A stretch of DNA of 64,000 nucleotides, taken from positions 5,022,001 to 5,086,000 of the forward strand of contig CP083650.1 in assembly GCA_020099315.1 (NCBI GenBank). Reading direction: 5' to 3'. Positions 1-8,996 of the stretch are shown here, piece by piece. Positions within the stretch are counted from its first letter, which is position 1; each line of letters begins with the position of its first letter. A model generated the notes under the pieces. That model did not search any database. It was not told the origin of the DNA and worked only from the letters and a program-made list of their open reading frames with translations. A program made the translations under genes and the position numbers. Source of the DNA: Citrobacter europaeus. GTDB lineage: Bacteria; Pseudomonadota; Gammaproteobacteria; Enterobacterales; Enterobacteriaceae.

Positions 1-175
1 CACCGTGCCCGTAGACCAGATGTACGTGAGTCGCACCTAATTCATTAGCAGCATCAATGACATGCTGAACCATCGGTTTTCCTGCGAGGGTATGCAGCAC
101 TTTAGGAAGATCGGAATACATACGCGTGCCTTTGCCTGCGGCAAGGATCACGACGCTCATAGCATTATTCAACAT
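1..175 (-). CDS. glmU: GlmU, bifunctional UDP-GlcNAc pyrophosphorylase / GlcN-1-P acetyltransferase (5' part only)
   Basis: Only the first 58 codons lie in the window; the gene runs off the left edge. The protein begins MLNNAMSVVILAAGKGTRM, the N-terminal nucleotide-binding signature LxxGxGTRM of the uridylyltransferase domain that makes UDP-GlcNAc for peptidoglycan and LPS. The acetyltransferase domain lies outside. I used the ATG at 173-175, as in E. coli; an internal Met six codons later precedes the same motif and is an alternative start. It reads in the same direction as the atp operon, and the leader between them is long (about 670 bp from atpC to glmU). Confidence 0.97.
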   Translation of the reverse strand, partial: MLNNAMSVVILAAGKGTRMYSDLPKVLHTLAGKPMVQHVIDAANELGATHVHLVYGHG

Positions 176-592
176 ACACGTCCTGACTGTAATTTGAGAA
201 CGAATTTATACCGTTTCACATTGAAAATACTACATTTTTTTCAGCGTGAAATGGACCGAAGATAAAACGTTCAATCGGGGAAATTTCCCCTCTGATAACT
301 GTCTATTTTCATCTATTTCGGCGTCTTTTGTCTCCCAAAAACCAGGAGTCTGCTCTTATTAAAGCCTTAGGTTAATGTTTTTGCTGTTTTTTTACTGCAT
401 GAATAAAGAACTACAAAAGAAAAATACAATTTTATTAAAGTGATTCAGTGAAAAGCAGAAAAAACAGACAGGAGAAATACAGTTTTAAAAGGAAAGAGTA
501 CAAATGATAATACGGGGGAGGGGAATTTATTAACAGATGGCGCGAGCAGGTAACCGTATGAAGCATCGCGCCACAGAGCAGTTCAGGGAAGA
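176..592. other. AT-rich intergenic region upstream of glmU
   Basis: No convincing coding region is seen. It contains a perfect 14-bp palindrome GGGGAAATTTCCCC at 277-290, several long A/T runs, and at 538-573 a dyad (TGGCGCGA ... TCGCGCCA, 8-bp arms) just downstream of the small ORF at 593-643. The glmU promoter should lie here. NagC-controlled glmU promoters are known in E. coli, but I could not place NagC boxes with confidence. Confidence 0.5.
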
Positions 593-643
593 CTAAACTT
601 CCATGCTGCTGAAAAGCGCGATGATTTTGTTAATCAGTTTCAT
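593..643 (-). CDS. Candidate 16-residue small protein (unrecognised)
   Basis: The minus-strand ATG at 643 opens a short frame, MKLINKIIALFSSMEV, ending in TAG at 593-595. An AGGA Shine-Dalgarno sits at 654-651, seven bases before the ATG, which is close to ideal. The peptide has a basic start (K2, K6) and a hydrophobic middle (IIALF), as in small membrane-associated or leader peptides. Two exact CRP palindromes lie upstream at 675-690 and 732-747, and a GC-rich dyad follows the stop. I do not recognise the sequence and assign no function. The ribosome binding site and context are the only support; a chance ORF in AT-rich DNA cannot be excluded. Confidence 0.45.
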   Translation of the reverse strand: MKLINKIIALFSSMEV

Positions 644-674
644 GTTGATATCCTGTTTTTATCTGAATTAATTA

Positions 675-690
675 TGTGACATATATCACA
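675..690. promoter_or_regulatory. CRP-cAMP binding site (proximal)
   Basis: TGTGACATATATCACA is a perfect TGTGA-N6-TCACA palindrome. It lies 32 bp upstream of the small ORF start at 643 and its centre is 57 bp from a second perfect site. The minus-strand hexamer CATAAT (676-671) overlaps it and could be a -10 element, so bound CRP might repress rather than activate from this site. Confidence 0.75.
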
Positions 691-731
691 AAAAGAAGTC
701 TACGCCTCATTTTTTAACCGATCAACATTTT

Positions 732-747
732 TGTGATGTAAATCACA
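732..747. promoter_or_regulatory. CRP-cAMP binding site (distal)
   Basis: TGTGATGTAAATCACA is a second exact TGTGA-N6-TCACA match. It lies between the atp operon terminator and the small ORF, so the likely target is a minus-strand transcript that starts below 720 and runs through the small ORF toward glmU. The exact promoter is not clear from sequence. Confidence 0.75.
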
Positions 748-793
748 AAATAATAAAACAGCTTTTTAGTTTCACTCTTACTGAAACAAAACC

Positions 794-828
794 CAAAAAA
801 AAAGCCAGCCTGGAAACCAGACTGGCTT
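794..828 (-). terminator. Intrinsic terminator of the atp operon
   Basis: Read on the minus strand, an 11-bp stem (AGCCAGTCTGG / CCAGGCTGGCT, one mismatch) with an AAA/TTT loop is followed by a run of at least nine U residues. It lies about 20 bp after the atpC stop codon. Confidence 0.9.
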
Positions 829-848
829 TTGTGCTTTTCAAGCCGGTG

Positions 849-1268
849 TTACATCGCTTTTTTGGTCAACTCGATAACGCGCAGTTTCGCGATCGCTTTG
901 GCCAGTTCCGCAGATGCCTGAGCGTAATCCACGTCACCATGAGAGCTCTTGATGTGCTCTTCAGCCTTACGCTTCGCTTCCAGGGCTCTCGCTTCATCGA
1001 GATCCTGTCCGCGAATCGCGGTATCAGCCAGGACGGTCACGCTGCCAGGCTGCACTTCGAGAATGCCGCCGGACAGATAGATAAACTCTTCATGACCGAA
1101 CTGTTTAACGATGCGGATCATACCAGGCTTAATGGCGGTGAGCAGCGGTGCGTGACCCGGGAAAATACCCAGTTCACCTTCACTACCCGTTACCTGGATT
1201 TTCTCGACCAGACCAGAGAACATTTGTTGCTCTGCACTGACGACGTCCAGGTGGTAAGTCATTGCCAT
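849..1268 (-). CDS. atpC: ATP synthase F1 epsilon subunit
   Basis: 139 residues, the usual enterobacterial length. The N-terminal beta-sandwich (from MAMTYHLDVVSAEQ, with GELGIFPGHAPLL and FIYLSGGILEVQPG) contacts the c-ring. The C-terminal helical hairpin (about 90-139, rich in Ala, Lys and Glu) can extend into the catalytic hexamer and inhibit ATP hydrolysis. It is the last gene of the operon, 20 bp after atpD, and is followed by a strong terminator. Epsilon is part of the rotating central stalk with gamma. Confidence 0.98.
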   Translation of the reverse strand: MAMTYHLDVVSAEQQMFSGLVEKIQVTGSEGELGIFPGHAPLLTAIKPGMIRIVKQFGHEEFIYLSGGILEVQPGSVTVLADTAIRGQDLDEARALEAKRKAEEHIKSSHGDVDYAQASAELAKAIAKLRVIELTKKAM

Positions 1269-1288
1269 ATCACCCTCCGATTAAGGCG

Positions 1289-2671
1289 TTAAAGTTTTTT
1301 GGCTTTTTCCACGGCTTCGTCGATAGAACCAACCATGTAGAACGCCTGCTCTGGCAGGTGGTCGTATTCGCCTTCCATGATGCCTTTAAAGCCACGGATG
1401 GTGTCTTTCAGGGATACGTATTTACCCGGAGAACCGGTGAATACTTCCGCAACGAAGAACGGCTGGGACAGGAAGCGCTGGATCTTACGCGCACGTGCTA
1501 CCACCAGTTTATCTTCTTCAGACAGTTCATCCATACCCAGGATGGCGATGATGTCTTTCAGTTCCTGATAACGCTGCAGCAGGGACTGTACGCCACGCGC
1601 AGTGTCGTAGTGTTCCTGACCAACAACCAGTGGATCCAACTGACGGCTGGTGGAATCCAGCGGGTCAACTGCCGGGTAAATACCCAGAGATGCGATCTGA
1701 CGGCTCAGTACCACGGTTGCATCTAAGTGAGCAAAGGTGGTTGCTGGGGATGGGTCAGTTAAGTCATCCGCAGGTACGTATACCGCCTGAACGGAGGTGA
1801 TAGAACCGGTTTTGGTAGAGGTGATACGTTCCTGCAGAACGCCCATCTCTTCCGCCAGAGTCGGCTGGTAACCTACCGCTGAAGGCATACGACCCAGCAG
1901 TGCAGATACTTCAGTACCGGCCAGGGTGTAACGATAGATGTTATCGACGAACAGCAGTACGTCACGACCTTCGTCACGGAACTTCTCTGCCATGGTCAGA
2001 CCGGTCAGAGCAACGCGCAGACGGTTTCCCGGCGGCTCGTTCATCTGGCCATATACCAGGGATACTTTGTCCAGAACGTTGGAGTCGGTCATTTCGTGGT
2101 AGAAATCGTTACCCTCACGAGTACGTTCACCTACGCCCGCAAACACGGAGTAACCGGAGTGCTCGATCGCGATGTTACGGATCAGCTCCATCATGTTTAC
2201 GGTTTTACCTACACCCGCACCACCGAACAGACCAACTTTACCGCCCTTAGCGAACGGACACATCAGGTCGATAACTTTGATGCCGGTTTCCAGCAGTTCC
2301 TGAGAGCTGGACAGCTCTTCATAGGAAGGAGCCGCGCGGTGGATAGCCCAACGCTCTTCTTCACCGATATCGCCTTTCATGTCGATCGGGTGACCCAGGA
2401 CGTTCATGATACGACCCAGAGTTGCTTTACCTACCGGGACTTCGATCGGGTGCTCGAGGTCTTTAACTTCCAGACCACGACGCAGACCGTCGGAAGAACC
2501 CATGGCGATGGTACGTACGATACCGCCGCCGAGCTGCTGCTGAACTTCCAGCACCAGGCTCTCTTTACCATTCATAACCTCAAGAGCATCGTACACGCGC
2601 GGTACGGCATCCTGAGGGAATTCGACGTCAACCACGGCGCCGATTACCTGGACAATTTTTCCAGTAGCCAT
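1289..2671 (-). CDS. atpD: ATP synthase F1 beta subunit (catalytic)
   Basis: 460 residues, the family norm. The Walker A loop GGAGVGKT is at 150-157; the catalytic Glu of the GERTREG motif and the Walker B strand DVLLFVDNIYR follow. The conserved DELSEED loop, which couples rotation to catalysis, is present as GMDELSEEDKLV. Beta forms the alternating alpha3beta3 hexamer and carries the catalytic sites. It lies 26 bp after atpG and 20 bp before atpC. Codon usage is strongly optimised, which explains long antisense ORFs over it. Confidence 0.99.
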   Translation of the reverse strand: MATGKIVQVIGAVVDVEFPQDAVPRVYDALEVMNGKESLVLEVQQQLGGGIVRTIAMGSSDGLRRGLEVKDLEHPIEVPVGKATLGRIMNVLGHPIDMKGDIGEEERWAIHRAAPSYEELSSSQELLETGIKVIDLMCPFAKGGKVGLFGGAGVGKTVNMMELIRNIAIEHSGYSVFAGVGERTREGNDFYHEMTDSNVLDKVSLVYGQMNEPPGNRLRVALTGLTMAEKFRDEGRDVLLFVDNIYRYTLAGTEVSALLGRMPSAVGYQPTLAEEMGVLQERITSTKTGSITSVQAVYVPADDLTDPSPATTFAHLDATVVLSRQIASLGIYPAVDPLDSTSRQLDPLVVGQEHYDTARGVQSLLQRYQELKDIIAILGMDELSEEDKLVVARARKIQRFLSQPFFVAEVFTGSPGKYVSLKDTIRGFKGIMEGEYDHLPEQAFYMVGSIDEAVEKAKKL

Positions 2672-2697
2672 CTTGAATCCTCTACGAATTAACCTGG

Positions 2698-3561
2698 TTA
2701 TACCGCGGATGCACCACCGACGATTTCGGTGAGTTCCTGAGTAATGCTGGCCTGACGAGCTTTGTTGTATACCAACTGCAGCTCTTTAATCAGGCTGCCG
2801 CCATTGTCGGTCGCGGCTTTCATCGCCACCATACGTGCGGCCTGCTCGCTGGCCAGGTTTTCTACCACGCCCTGATAAACCTGAGACTCGACATAACGAC
2901 GCAGCAGGGTATCCAGCAGCGCTTTCGGGTCTGGTTCATACAGGTAATCCCAGGATTTACGCTTCAATTCATCATCATCTGATGCCGGCAGAGGCAGCAG
3001 TTGGGTGATGGTTGGCGTCTGAGACATGGTGTTAATAAATTTGTTGCTGACAACGTACAGTCTGTCCAGACGACCTTCATCGTAGGCTTGCAGCATCACT
3101 TTAACCGGACCGATCAGTTCGGACAGGGAAGGGTTATCCCCCATACCGGTTACCTGAGCAATCACATTACCGCCAACGGAGTTAAAGAAAGACACGCCCT
3201 TAGAGCCGATCATTGCGATATCGCACTGAACGCCTTTATCGGACCATGTTTTCATATCCGCCAGCAGCTTTTTGAACAGGTTAATATTCAAGCCACCGCA
3301 CAGACCACGGTCGGTCGACACCACCAGGTAGCCCACGCGTTTAACGTCGCGTTCTTCCAGGTAAGGGTGCTTATATTCCAGATTACCATTCGCAAGGTGA
3401 CCAATCACTTTGCGCATGGTCTCTGCATAAGGACGGCTGGCCGCCATGCGATCCTGCGATTTACGCATTTTGGAAGCGGCGACCATCTCCATCGCTTTAG
3501 TGATCTTCTGCGTGTTCTGGACGCTTGCGATCTTACTACGTATCTCTTTTGCGCCGGCCAT
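2698..3561 (-). CDS. atpG: ATP synthase F1 gamma subunit
   Basis: 287 residues, as in E. coli. The N-terminal helix (MAGAKEIRSKIASVQNTQKI) and C-terminal helix (ending AREASITQEL-type sequence, here KARQASITQELTEIVGGA) form the antiparallel coiled coil of the rotor shaft. The middle Rossmann-like domain includes STDRGLCGGLN. Gamma turns inside the alpha3beta3 ring and with epsilon links it to the c-ring. It lies 50 bp after atpA. Confidence 0.98.
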   Translation of the reverse strand: MAGAKEIRSKIASVQNTQKITKAMEMVAASKMRKSQDRMAASRPYAETMRKVIGHLANGNLEYKHPYLEERDVKRVGYLVVSTDRGLCGGLNINLFKKLLADMKTWSDKGVQCDIAMIGSKGVSFFNSVGGNVIAQVTGMGDNPSLSELIGPVKVMLQAYDEGRLDRLYVVSNKFINTMSQTPTITQLLPLPASDDDELKRKSWDYLYEPDPKALLDTLLRRYVESQVYQGVVENLASEQAARMVAMKAATDNGGSLIKELQLVYNKARQASITQELTEIVGGASAV

Positions 3562-3611
3562 GAGCTTCTCCTCAATGCCTTGCGGTCCGCCCTAAAGCAG
3601 ACCGCCAGACG

Positions 3612-5153
3612 TTACCAGGACTGGGTTGCCTTGAAGGAATCGAGGATAGCTTTCAGCTTGCCTTCGATTTCATCGTTATAGCCACCGGACTGGTTGATCT
3701 CTTGCATCAGCGGAGCGTGGTCACGGTCAACGTAAGCCAGCAGAGCGGCTTCGAAGCTACCGATTTTCGCCAGTTCCACATCTTCGAGGTAACCGCGTTC
3801 AGCCGCAAACAGCACCACACCCTGCTGTGCTACAGACATTGGGGCATACTGTTTCTGCTTCAGCAGTTCAGTTACTTTCTGACCGTGGCTCAGCTGCTTA
3901 CGCGTAGCTTCATCCAGGTCGGAAGCGAACTGAGAAAACGCTGCCAGTTCACGATACTGCGCCAGTGCGGTACGAATACCACCGGACAGTTTCTTGATGA
4001 TCTTGGTCTGCGCTGCGCCACCTACACGAGATACGGAGATACCCGGGTTAACAGCCGGACGAATACCGGAGTTGAACAGGTTGGTTTCCAGGAAGATCTG
4101 ACCATCGGTAATGGAAATTACGTTGGTCGGAACGAACGCAGAAACGTCACCCGCCTGGGTTTCGATAATCGGCAGAGCGGTCAGGGAGCCGGTTTTACCT
4201 TTCACTTCACCATTGGTGAACTTCTCAACGTATTCCGCGTTTACGCGGGATGCGCGTTCCAGCAGACGGGAGTGGAGGTAAAATACGTCGCCTGGGAATG
4301 CTTCACGTCCTGGCGGACGACGGAGCAGCAGGGAAACCTGACGGTAAGCAACAGCCTGTTTAGACAGGTCATCGTAAACGATCAGTGCATCTTCGCCGCG
4401 GTCACGGAAGTATTCGCCCATTGCGCAACCGGCATATGGCGCCAGGTATTGCAGTGCAGCAGATTCAGACGCAGTCGCCACCACAACGATGGTGTTGGAC
4501 AGTGCGCCGTGTTCTTCCAGTTTACGAACCACGTTGGAAATGGTGGACGCTTTCTGGCCGATAGCCACGTACACACATTTGATGCCGGAATCACGCTGGT
4601 TGATGATGGCGTCGATTGCCATCGCAGTTTTACCTGTCTGACGGTCACCGATGATCAGCTCACGCTGGCCACGACCGATTGGGATCATGGCATCAACAGA
4701 TTTATAACCGGTCTGTACTGGCTGGTCGACGGACTGACGTTCGATTACGCCTGGTGCGATAACTTCGATTGGCGAGAAGCCATCGTTATCAACCGGACCT
4801 TTACCGTCAATCGGGGAACCCAGAGTGTTCACCACACGACCCAGCAGGCCACGGCCAACCGGAACTTCCAGAATACGACCCGTACACTTAACCTTCATGC
4901 CTTCGGCAAGGTCAGCGTATGGACCCATCACAACTGCACCTACGGAGTCGCGCTCCAGGTTCAGTGCGATAGCGTAACGGTTACCCGGCAGGGAGATCAT
5001 CTCACCCTGCATACAATCGGCCAGGCCGTGAATGCGGATAACACCGTCACTTACAGAAACAATAGTACCTTCGTTATGAGCTTCGCTCACAACATTGAAC
5101 TGAGCAATGCGCTGCTTGATCAGTTCGCTGATTTCGGTGGAATTCAGTTGCAT
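3612..5153 (-). CDS. atpA: ATP synthase F1 alpha subunit
   Basis: 513 residues. It has the beta-barrel N-terminal domain, the P-loop GDRQTGKT at 169-176 in the nucleotide-binding domain, the ATP synthase alpha/beta signature near PAVNPGISVSRVGG, and a helical C-terminal domain. Alpha binds nucleotide non-catalytically and supplies the arginine finger (in the ISVSRVGG segment) to the beta active site. The gene lies 12 bp after atpH. A 532-codon antisense ORF over it is a codon-bias shadow. Confidence 0.99.
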   Translation of the reverse strand: MQLNSTEISELIKQRIAQFNVVSEAHNEGTIVSVSDGVIRIHGLADCMQGEMISLPGNRYAIALNLERDSVGAVVMGPYADLAEGMKVKCTGRILEVPVGRGLLGRVVNTLGSPIDGKGPVDNDGFSPIEVIAPGVIERQSVDQPVQTGYKSVDAMIPIGRGQRELIIGDRQTGKTAMAIDAIINQRDSGIKCVYVAIGQKASTISNVVRKLEEHGALSNTIVVVATASESAALQYLAPYAGCAMGEYFRDRGEDALIVYDDLSKQAVAYRQVSLLLRRPPGREAFPGDVFYLHSRLLERASRVNAEYVEKFTNGEVKGKTGSLTALPIIETQAGDVSAFVPTNVISITDGQIFLETNLFNSGIRPAVNPGISVSRVGGAAQTKIIKKLSGGIRTALAQYRELAAFSQFASDLDEATRKQLSHGQKVTELLKQKQYAPMSVAQQGVVLFAAERGYLEDVELAKIGSFEAALLAYVDRDHAPLMQEINQSGGYNDEIEGKLKAILDSFKATQSW

Positions 5154-5165
5154 GCTCCAGTCCCC

Positions 5166-5699
5166 TTAAGACTGCAAGACGTCTGCAAGGCGCTCAAGAC
5201 GGCCGCGTACGCTGCCATCAATGACCATATCACCCGCTCGGATGATTACGCCTGCCATTACAGACTTATCGATTTTGCAATTCAGCTTAACTTTGCGTGA
5301 CAGACGTTTTTCCATCGCTGCACTAATCTTCGTAAGCTGTTCATCACTCAGTGCATTGGCAGAAGTGACTTCTACCTCAGAGATAGCCTCACTGGCTGCA
5401 CGCAGGTGAATAAACTGCTCAAGAACATCCGGGAGCGCATTCAGACGGTTATTTTCAGCCATTACCCTAATCAGGTTCTGGCCGCTTTCGTCCAACTGCT
5501 CACCGCACACGGCGATAAACGACTCAGCGAGCGTTTCCGGCGCCAGTGCGCCAGAAAGAAGCTCTGCCATTTGTTCGTTTTTAGTCACCTCAGCGGCAAA
5601 CGTCAGCATATCCTGCCAACGGTCAACGCTTTGGTGCTCAACGGCAAAGTCAAAAGCTGCTTTGGCGTAGGGGCGAGCTACCGTAATAAATTCAGACAT
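5166..5699 (-). CDS. atpH: ATP synthase F1 delta subunit
   Basis: 177 residues, normal for the family. The N-terminal six-helix bundle (MSEFITVARPYAKAAFDFA) binds the alpha N-termini, and the C-terminal region (KLNCKIDKSVMAGVIIRAGDMVIDGSVRGRLERL) holds the delta/OSCP signature and contacts subunit b. It links F1 to the peripheral stalk. It lies 14 bp after atpF and 12 bp before atpA. Confidence 0.98.
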   Translation of the reverse strand: MSEFITVARPYAKAAFDFAVEHQSVDRWQDMLTFAAEVTKNEQMAELLSGALAPETLAESFIAVCGEQLDESGQNLIRVMAENNRLNALPDVLEQFIHLRAASEAISEVEVTSANALSDEQLTKISAAMEKRLSRKVKLNCKIDKSVMAGVIIRAGDMVIDGSVRGRLERLADVLQS

Positions 5700-5713
5700 C
5701 AGCCCCTCCCTCC

Positions 5714-6184
5714 TTACAGTTCAGCGACAAGTTTGTCCACGATGTCGCTATTAGCAGCTTCATCCACGGAACGTTCGATGATCTTCTCGGCGCCAGCAAC
5801 AGCCAGGATAGCAACTTGCTTACGCAGCTCTTCGCGAGCACGTTTACGCTCGGCGTCAATTTCCGCCTGCGCCTGTGCCACGATTTTAGTACGTTCCTGC
5901 TCTGCTTCAGTTTTAGCTTCGTCCAGGATCTGAGCGCGGCGTTTGTTCGCCTGCTCGATGATTACCTGAGCTTCCGCCTTCGCTTTTTTCAGCTGGTCGG
6001 TCGCGCTGGCCTTTGCAAGGTCAAGATCCTTATGTGCTCGTTCTGCAGAAGCAAGGCCGTCAGCAATTTCTTTTTGACGTTTTTCGATGGCAGCCATTAA
6101 TGGCGGCCATACGTACTTCATGCAGAACAGAACGAACAGGACAAACGCGATGGCCTGGCCGAGGATTGTTGCGTTAAGATTCAC
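5714..6184 (-). CDS. atpF: ATP synthase Fo subunit b
   Basis: 156 residues. A single N-terminal membrane helix (about 5-24, IGQAIAFVLFVLFC-like) is followed by a long, highly charged Ala/Lys/Glu/Gln-rich helix that dimerises as the peripheral stalk. The end at VDKLVAEL is the delta-binding tail. The start gives MNLNATILGQAIAF, as in E. coli. It is placed between atpE (59 bp gap) and atpH. Confidence 0.98.
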   Translation of the reverse strand: MNLNATILGQAIAFVLFVLFCMKYVWPPLMAAIEKRQKEIADGLASAERAHKDLDLAKASATDQLKKAKAEAQVIIEQANKRRAQILDEAKTEAEQERTKIVAQAQAEIDAERKRAREELRKQVAILAVAGAEKIIERSVDEAANSDIVDKLVAEL

Positions 6185-6243
6185 AGCACAATGCCTCTAT
6201 CTAGTTAACGTTCTGATATTGCTCTTAATTCAAGCAACGCTTA

Positions 6244-6483
<240 letters not shown>

Positions 6484-6529
6484 GACAGTCTCCAGTTTGT
6501 TTCAGTTAAAACGTAGTAGTGTTGGTAAA

Positions 6530-7345
6530 TTAATGCTCTTCAGATGCCATCGACAGATAGACAATCGTCAGAACCATAAATATGAAGGCTTGCAGCGTGA
6601 TAATCAGTATGTGGAAAATGGCCCATGGCACATTCAGGATCCACTGTGACCACCACGGCAACAGACCAGCAATCAGAATGAAAATCAGCTCACCGGCATA
6701 CATGTTGCCGAACAGTCGCAGACCAAGAGAAATTGGTTTGGACAGCAGGCTTACCCCTTCAAGGATTAAGTTGACAGGGATGAACGCCCAGTGATTGAAC
6801 GGCTGCAGCGTCAACTCTTTCGCGAAGCCACCGATGCCTTTCATTTTGATGCTGTAGAACAGAATGAGGATAAATACGCCCAGCGCCATCGACAGGGTGA
6901 TGTTCACGTCAGCAGACGGAACCACACGCAGAGCCGGCAGGCCAAAGATATGCTCACCGATGTACGGCAGCAGGTCGATAGGCAGCAAATCCATCAAGTT
7001 CATCAGGAATACCCAGACGAAAATCGTCAGGGCCAGCGGAGCAATCAGCTTGCTTTTGCCATGGTACATGTCTTTCACGCTACCATGCACAAAGCCGATT
7101 ACCAGCTCAATCGCGGTCTGAAATTTACCTGGTACGCCGCTGGTCGCCTTTTTGGCTACGCTACGGAACATAAGCAGGAACAACAGACCCAGAACCACCG
7201 AGAAGAAAATGGAGTCAATATTGAGCGTCCAGAAGGTGGCTGGGGGGTTGTGCGGATCCACCAGCGAGAATGTACGTAGGTCCAACTGAAGGTTATTCAG
7301 ATGGTGTCCTATGTAATCCTGCGGCGTCATATTTTCTGAAGCCAT
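6530..7345 (-). CDS. atpB: ATP synthase Fo subunit a
   Basis: 271 residues with several membrane helices. The essential Arg210 lies in SLGLRLFGNMYAGE (residues 206-219), where it drives deprotonation of the c-ring Asp; Glu219 is also present. Subunit a provides the two proton half-channels. It starts 7 bp after atpI. Confidence 0.98.
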   Translation of the reverse strand: MASENMTPQDYIGHHLNNLQLDLRTFSLVDPHNPPATFWTLNIDSIFFSVVLGLLFLLMFRSVAKKATSGVPGKFQTAIELVIGFVHGSVKDMYHGKSKLIAPLALTIFVWVFLMNLMDLLPIDLLPYIGEHIFGLPALRVVPSADVNITLSMALGVFILILFYSIKMKGIGGFAKELTLQPFNHWAFIPVNLILEGVSLLSKPISLGLRLFGNMYAGELIFILIAGLLPWWSQWILNVPWAIFHILIITLQAFIFMVLTIVYLSMASEEH

Positions 7346-7352
7346 GATGCCT

Positions 7353-7733
7353 TTACCCTTTGTTGTTAATTACAGCCGGCGCCAGTATCTGAACCACCAG
7401 CACCAAAACCCACGTAACGATCAGCGGCATGAATACCGCTTTCAAAACAGCCAACGCCACCACCAGCAAAACCAGCATCGCTAACACCTTGAAGGCTTCG
7501 CCGAAAGCGAACGTCCAGGCTACTCGACCTTTAGCTGGTGTATGCGCCTGGTGACGCCAGGCAAATATCATAAACAACACGTTAGGCAGTAACACTGCCA
7601 ATCCACCGCACAACGCGGAGATGCCCCAGAAAGGGTCTTTGAGGCTAAACAGCAATCCACTTGCTATTACCGCCAGAAGCTGTGTGAGCAAAAGCTTACG
7701 AGCAACGTTTCGACTCAAGAGCGACATAGACAT
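7353..7733 (-). CDS. atpI: AtpI, ATP synthase assembly/accessory protein
   Basis: 126 residues from the ATG at 7733 (MSMSLLSRNVARKL), preceded by an AGGAG ribosome binding site. An upstream in-frame ATG at 7805 would add 24 residues but lies at the -35 element, so the shorter form is preferred and matches E. coli. About four hydrophobic membrane segments are visible. AtpI is not a structural subunit; it is reported to aid c-ring assembly or Mg2+ supply. It is the first gene of the operon. Confidence 0.95.
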   Translation of the reverse strand: MSMSLLSRNVARKLLLTQLLAVIASGLLFSLKDPFWGISALCGGLAVLLPNVLFMIFAWRHQAHTPAKGRVAWTFAFGEAFKVLAMLVLLVVALAVLKAVFMPLIVTWVLVLVVQILAPAVINNKG

Positions 7734-7776
7734 CACGTTTTTACTCCTGCTCCCTACGAGGTATGCCGCGTGTCGT

Positions 7777-7805
7777 ATAAAACGTTCTTTATGGCTTAGA
7801 GTCAA
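7777..7805 (-). promoter_or_regulatory. Probable atp operon promoter
   Basis: On the minus strand TTGACT (7805-7800) is followed after 17 bp by TTTTAT (7782-7777), giving a start near 7770 and a leader of about 37 nt before atpI. This is in the region of the known atpI promoter. A TATAAT at 7829-7824 is a competing -10 candidate. Confidence 0.6.
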
Positions 7806-7829
7806 GCATCAAAAAGCGGTCAAATTATA

Positions 7830-8347
7830 CGGTGCGGCTTCGTGATTTCAAACAATAAGTAGCTAAAAAGTGAATAAATGTTTAAATATTTTTCGCTACC
7901 CCACATTTATCACTTTTTGGCAAACTGTGAACGATCATGCAAAACTGCAAATGCCGCGTAAACACTGGCGGCAAAGCGTGCACCAGATCACATATTGAAC
8001 ATATTCACCTTCGCATAATTTATTTACGTGGCAAATGATGCCTTTTCATCTTTTTGATATTTAAGCGTAAAAATAGCCACTATTAAAAAAACAACAGCTA
8101 ACAACAAAAAAACCACGCATTGACATTTATAATAAAAAATTAACACAACGGGTGATTCTTACGTTCTATTTTTAGCAGACTGATATTTTCACAGCTGACT
8201 TGTTTCGCTTTTAACAAAAAACGGTACGTTATAGTTATGATGCAAAACCGTAAGGCATTGGTGAAATGTAACGACATTTAACCACACTATTCCCTATGAC
8301 TTTTAACACCTGAACTGCCGTTTTTTTTCTATTTTTTTTGATAAAAA
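7830..8347. other. AT-rich spacer between rsmG and the atp promoter
   Basis: About 500 bp with no supportable gene. It is very A/T-rich, with poly-T and poly-A runs (for example around 8320-8340 just after the rsmG stop). E. coli also has a long noncoding spacer at this place. I see no hairpin plus U-tract good enough to call a terminator. Confidence 0.5.
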
Positions 8348-8971
8348 TTAAATTTTGTTTGGCTTAATAACCACCAAATGACGTTCGCCTTCCAACTGCG
8401 GAACGCGTAATTTTTCAACCGACTCGACGCTGAATTCTGCTGGCAGCGAGTCAATTTCATCTGCAGGCAACTGCCCTTTTAACGCATAAAAACGTCCATC
8501 AGGTCCTGGCAAATGATGGCACCAGCTCACCATATCATTGAGTGATGCAAAAGCACGGCTAATGACCCCATCGAACGGCGGTTCTGAAGGGAATTCTTCA
8601 ACACGGCTTTGTACAGGCGTGATGTTAGTAAGCGCAAGCTCATGCTGCACCTGACGCAAGAAACGGACGCGTTTTCCCAGGCTATCCAGCAGTGTGAAAT
8701 GCGCTTCAGGGCGCACGATAGAGAGCGGAATTCCCGGCAGGCCAGGTCCCGTACCCACATCGATAAAACGCTCCCCCTTCAGATACGGCGCGACGACAAT
8801 GCTGTCCAGAATATGGCGCACCAGCATTTCGTTGGGATCCCGCACCGACGTCAGGTTGTACGCTTTATTCCATTTGTGCAGCATATCGACATACGCAATC
8901 AGCTGATTTTTCTGGTGATCGGTAAGAGAAATACCGGCATCAGCCAGCAGACGAGAGAGTTTGTTGAGCAC
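8348..8971 (-). CDS. rsmG: 16S rRNA m7G527 methyltransferase RsmG (GidB)
   Basis: 207 residues, the usual length. The class I SAM-binding motif is FIDVGTGPGLPGIPLSI in the first third, followed by HFTLLDSLGKRVRFL. RsmG methylates N7 of G527 in 16S rRNA; loss gives low-level streptomycin resistance. It lies downstream of mnmG across a short REP-bearing spacer, the classical gidAB pair beside oriC. Confidence 0.98.
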   Translation of the reverse strand: MLNKLSRLLADAGISLTDHQKNQLIAYVDMLHKWNKAYNLTSVRDPNEMLVRHILDSIVVAPYLKGERFIDVGTGPGLPGIPLSIVRPEAHFTLLDSLGKRVRFLRQVQHELALTNITPVQSRVEEFPSEPPFDGVISRAFASLNDMVSWCHHLPGPDGRFYALKGQLPADEIDSLPAEFSVESVEKLRVPQLEGERHLVVIKPNKI

Positions 8972-8996
8972 GGTCGTTACCTGTTAATAATCAAAT

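Noticed and set aside
3702..5300. 532-codon plus-strand ORF over atpA and atpH
   Set aside because: A shadow of atpA/atpH; the composition (many Thr, Gln, Asn, Phe) is the reverse complement of biased codons.
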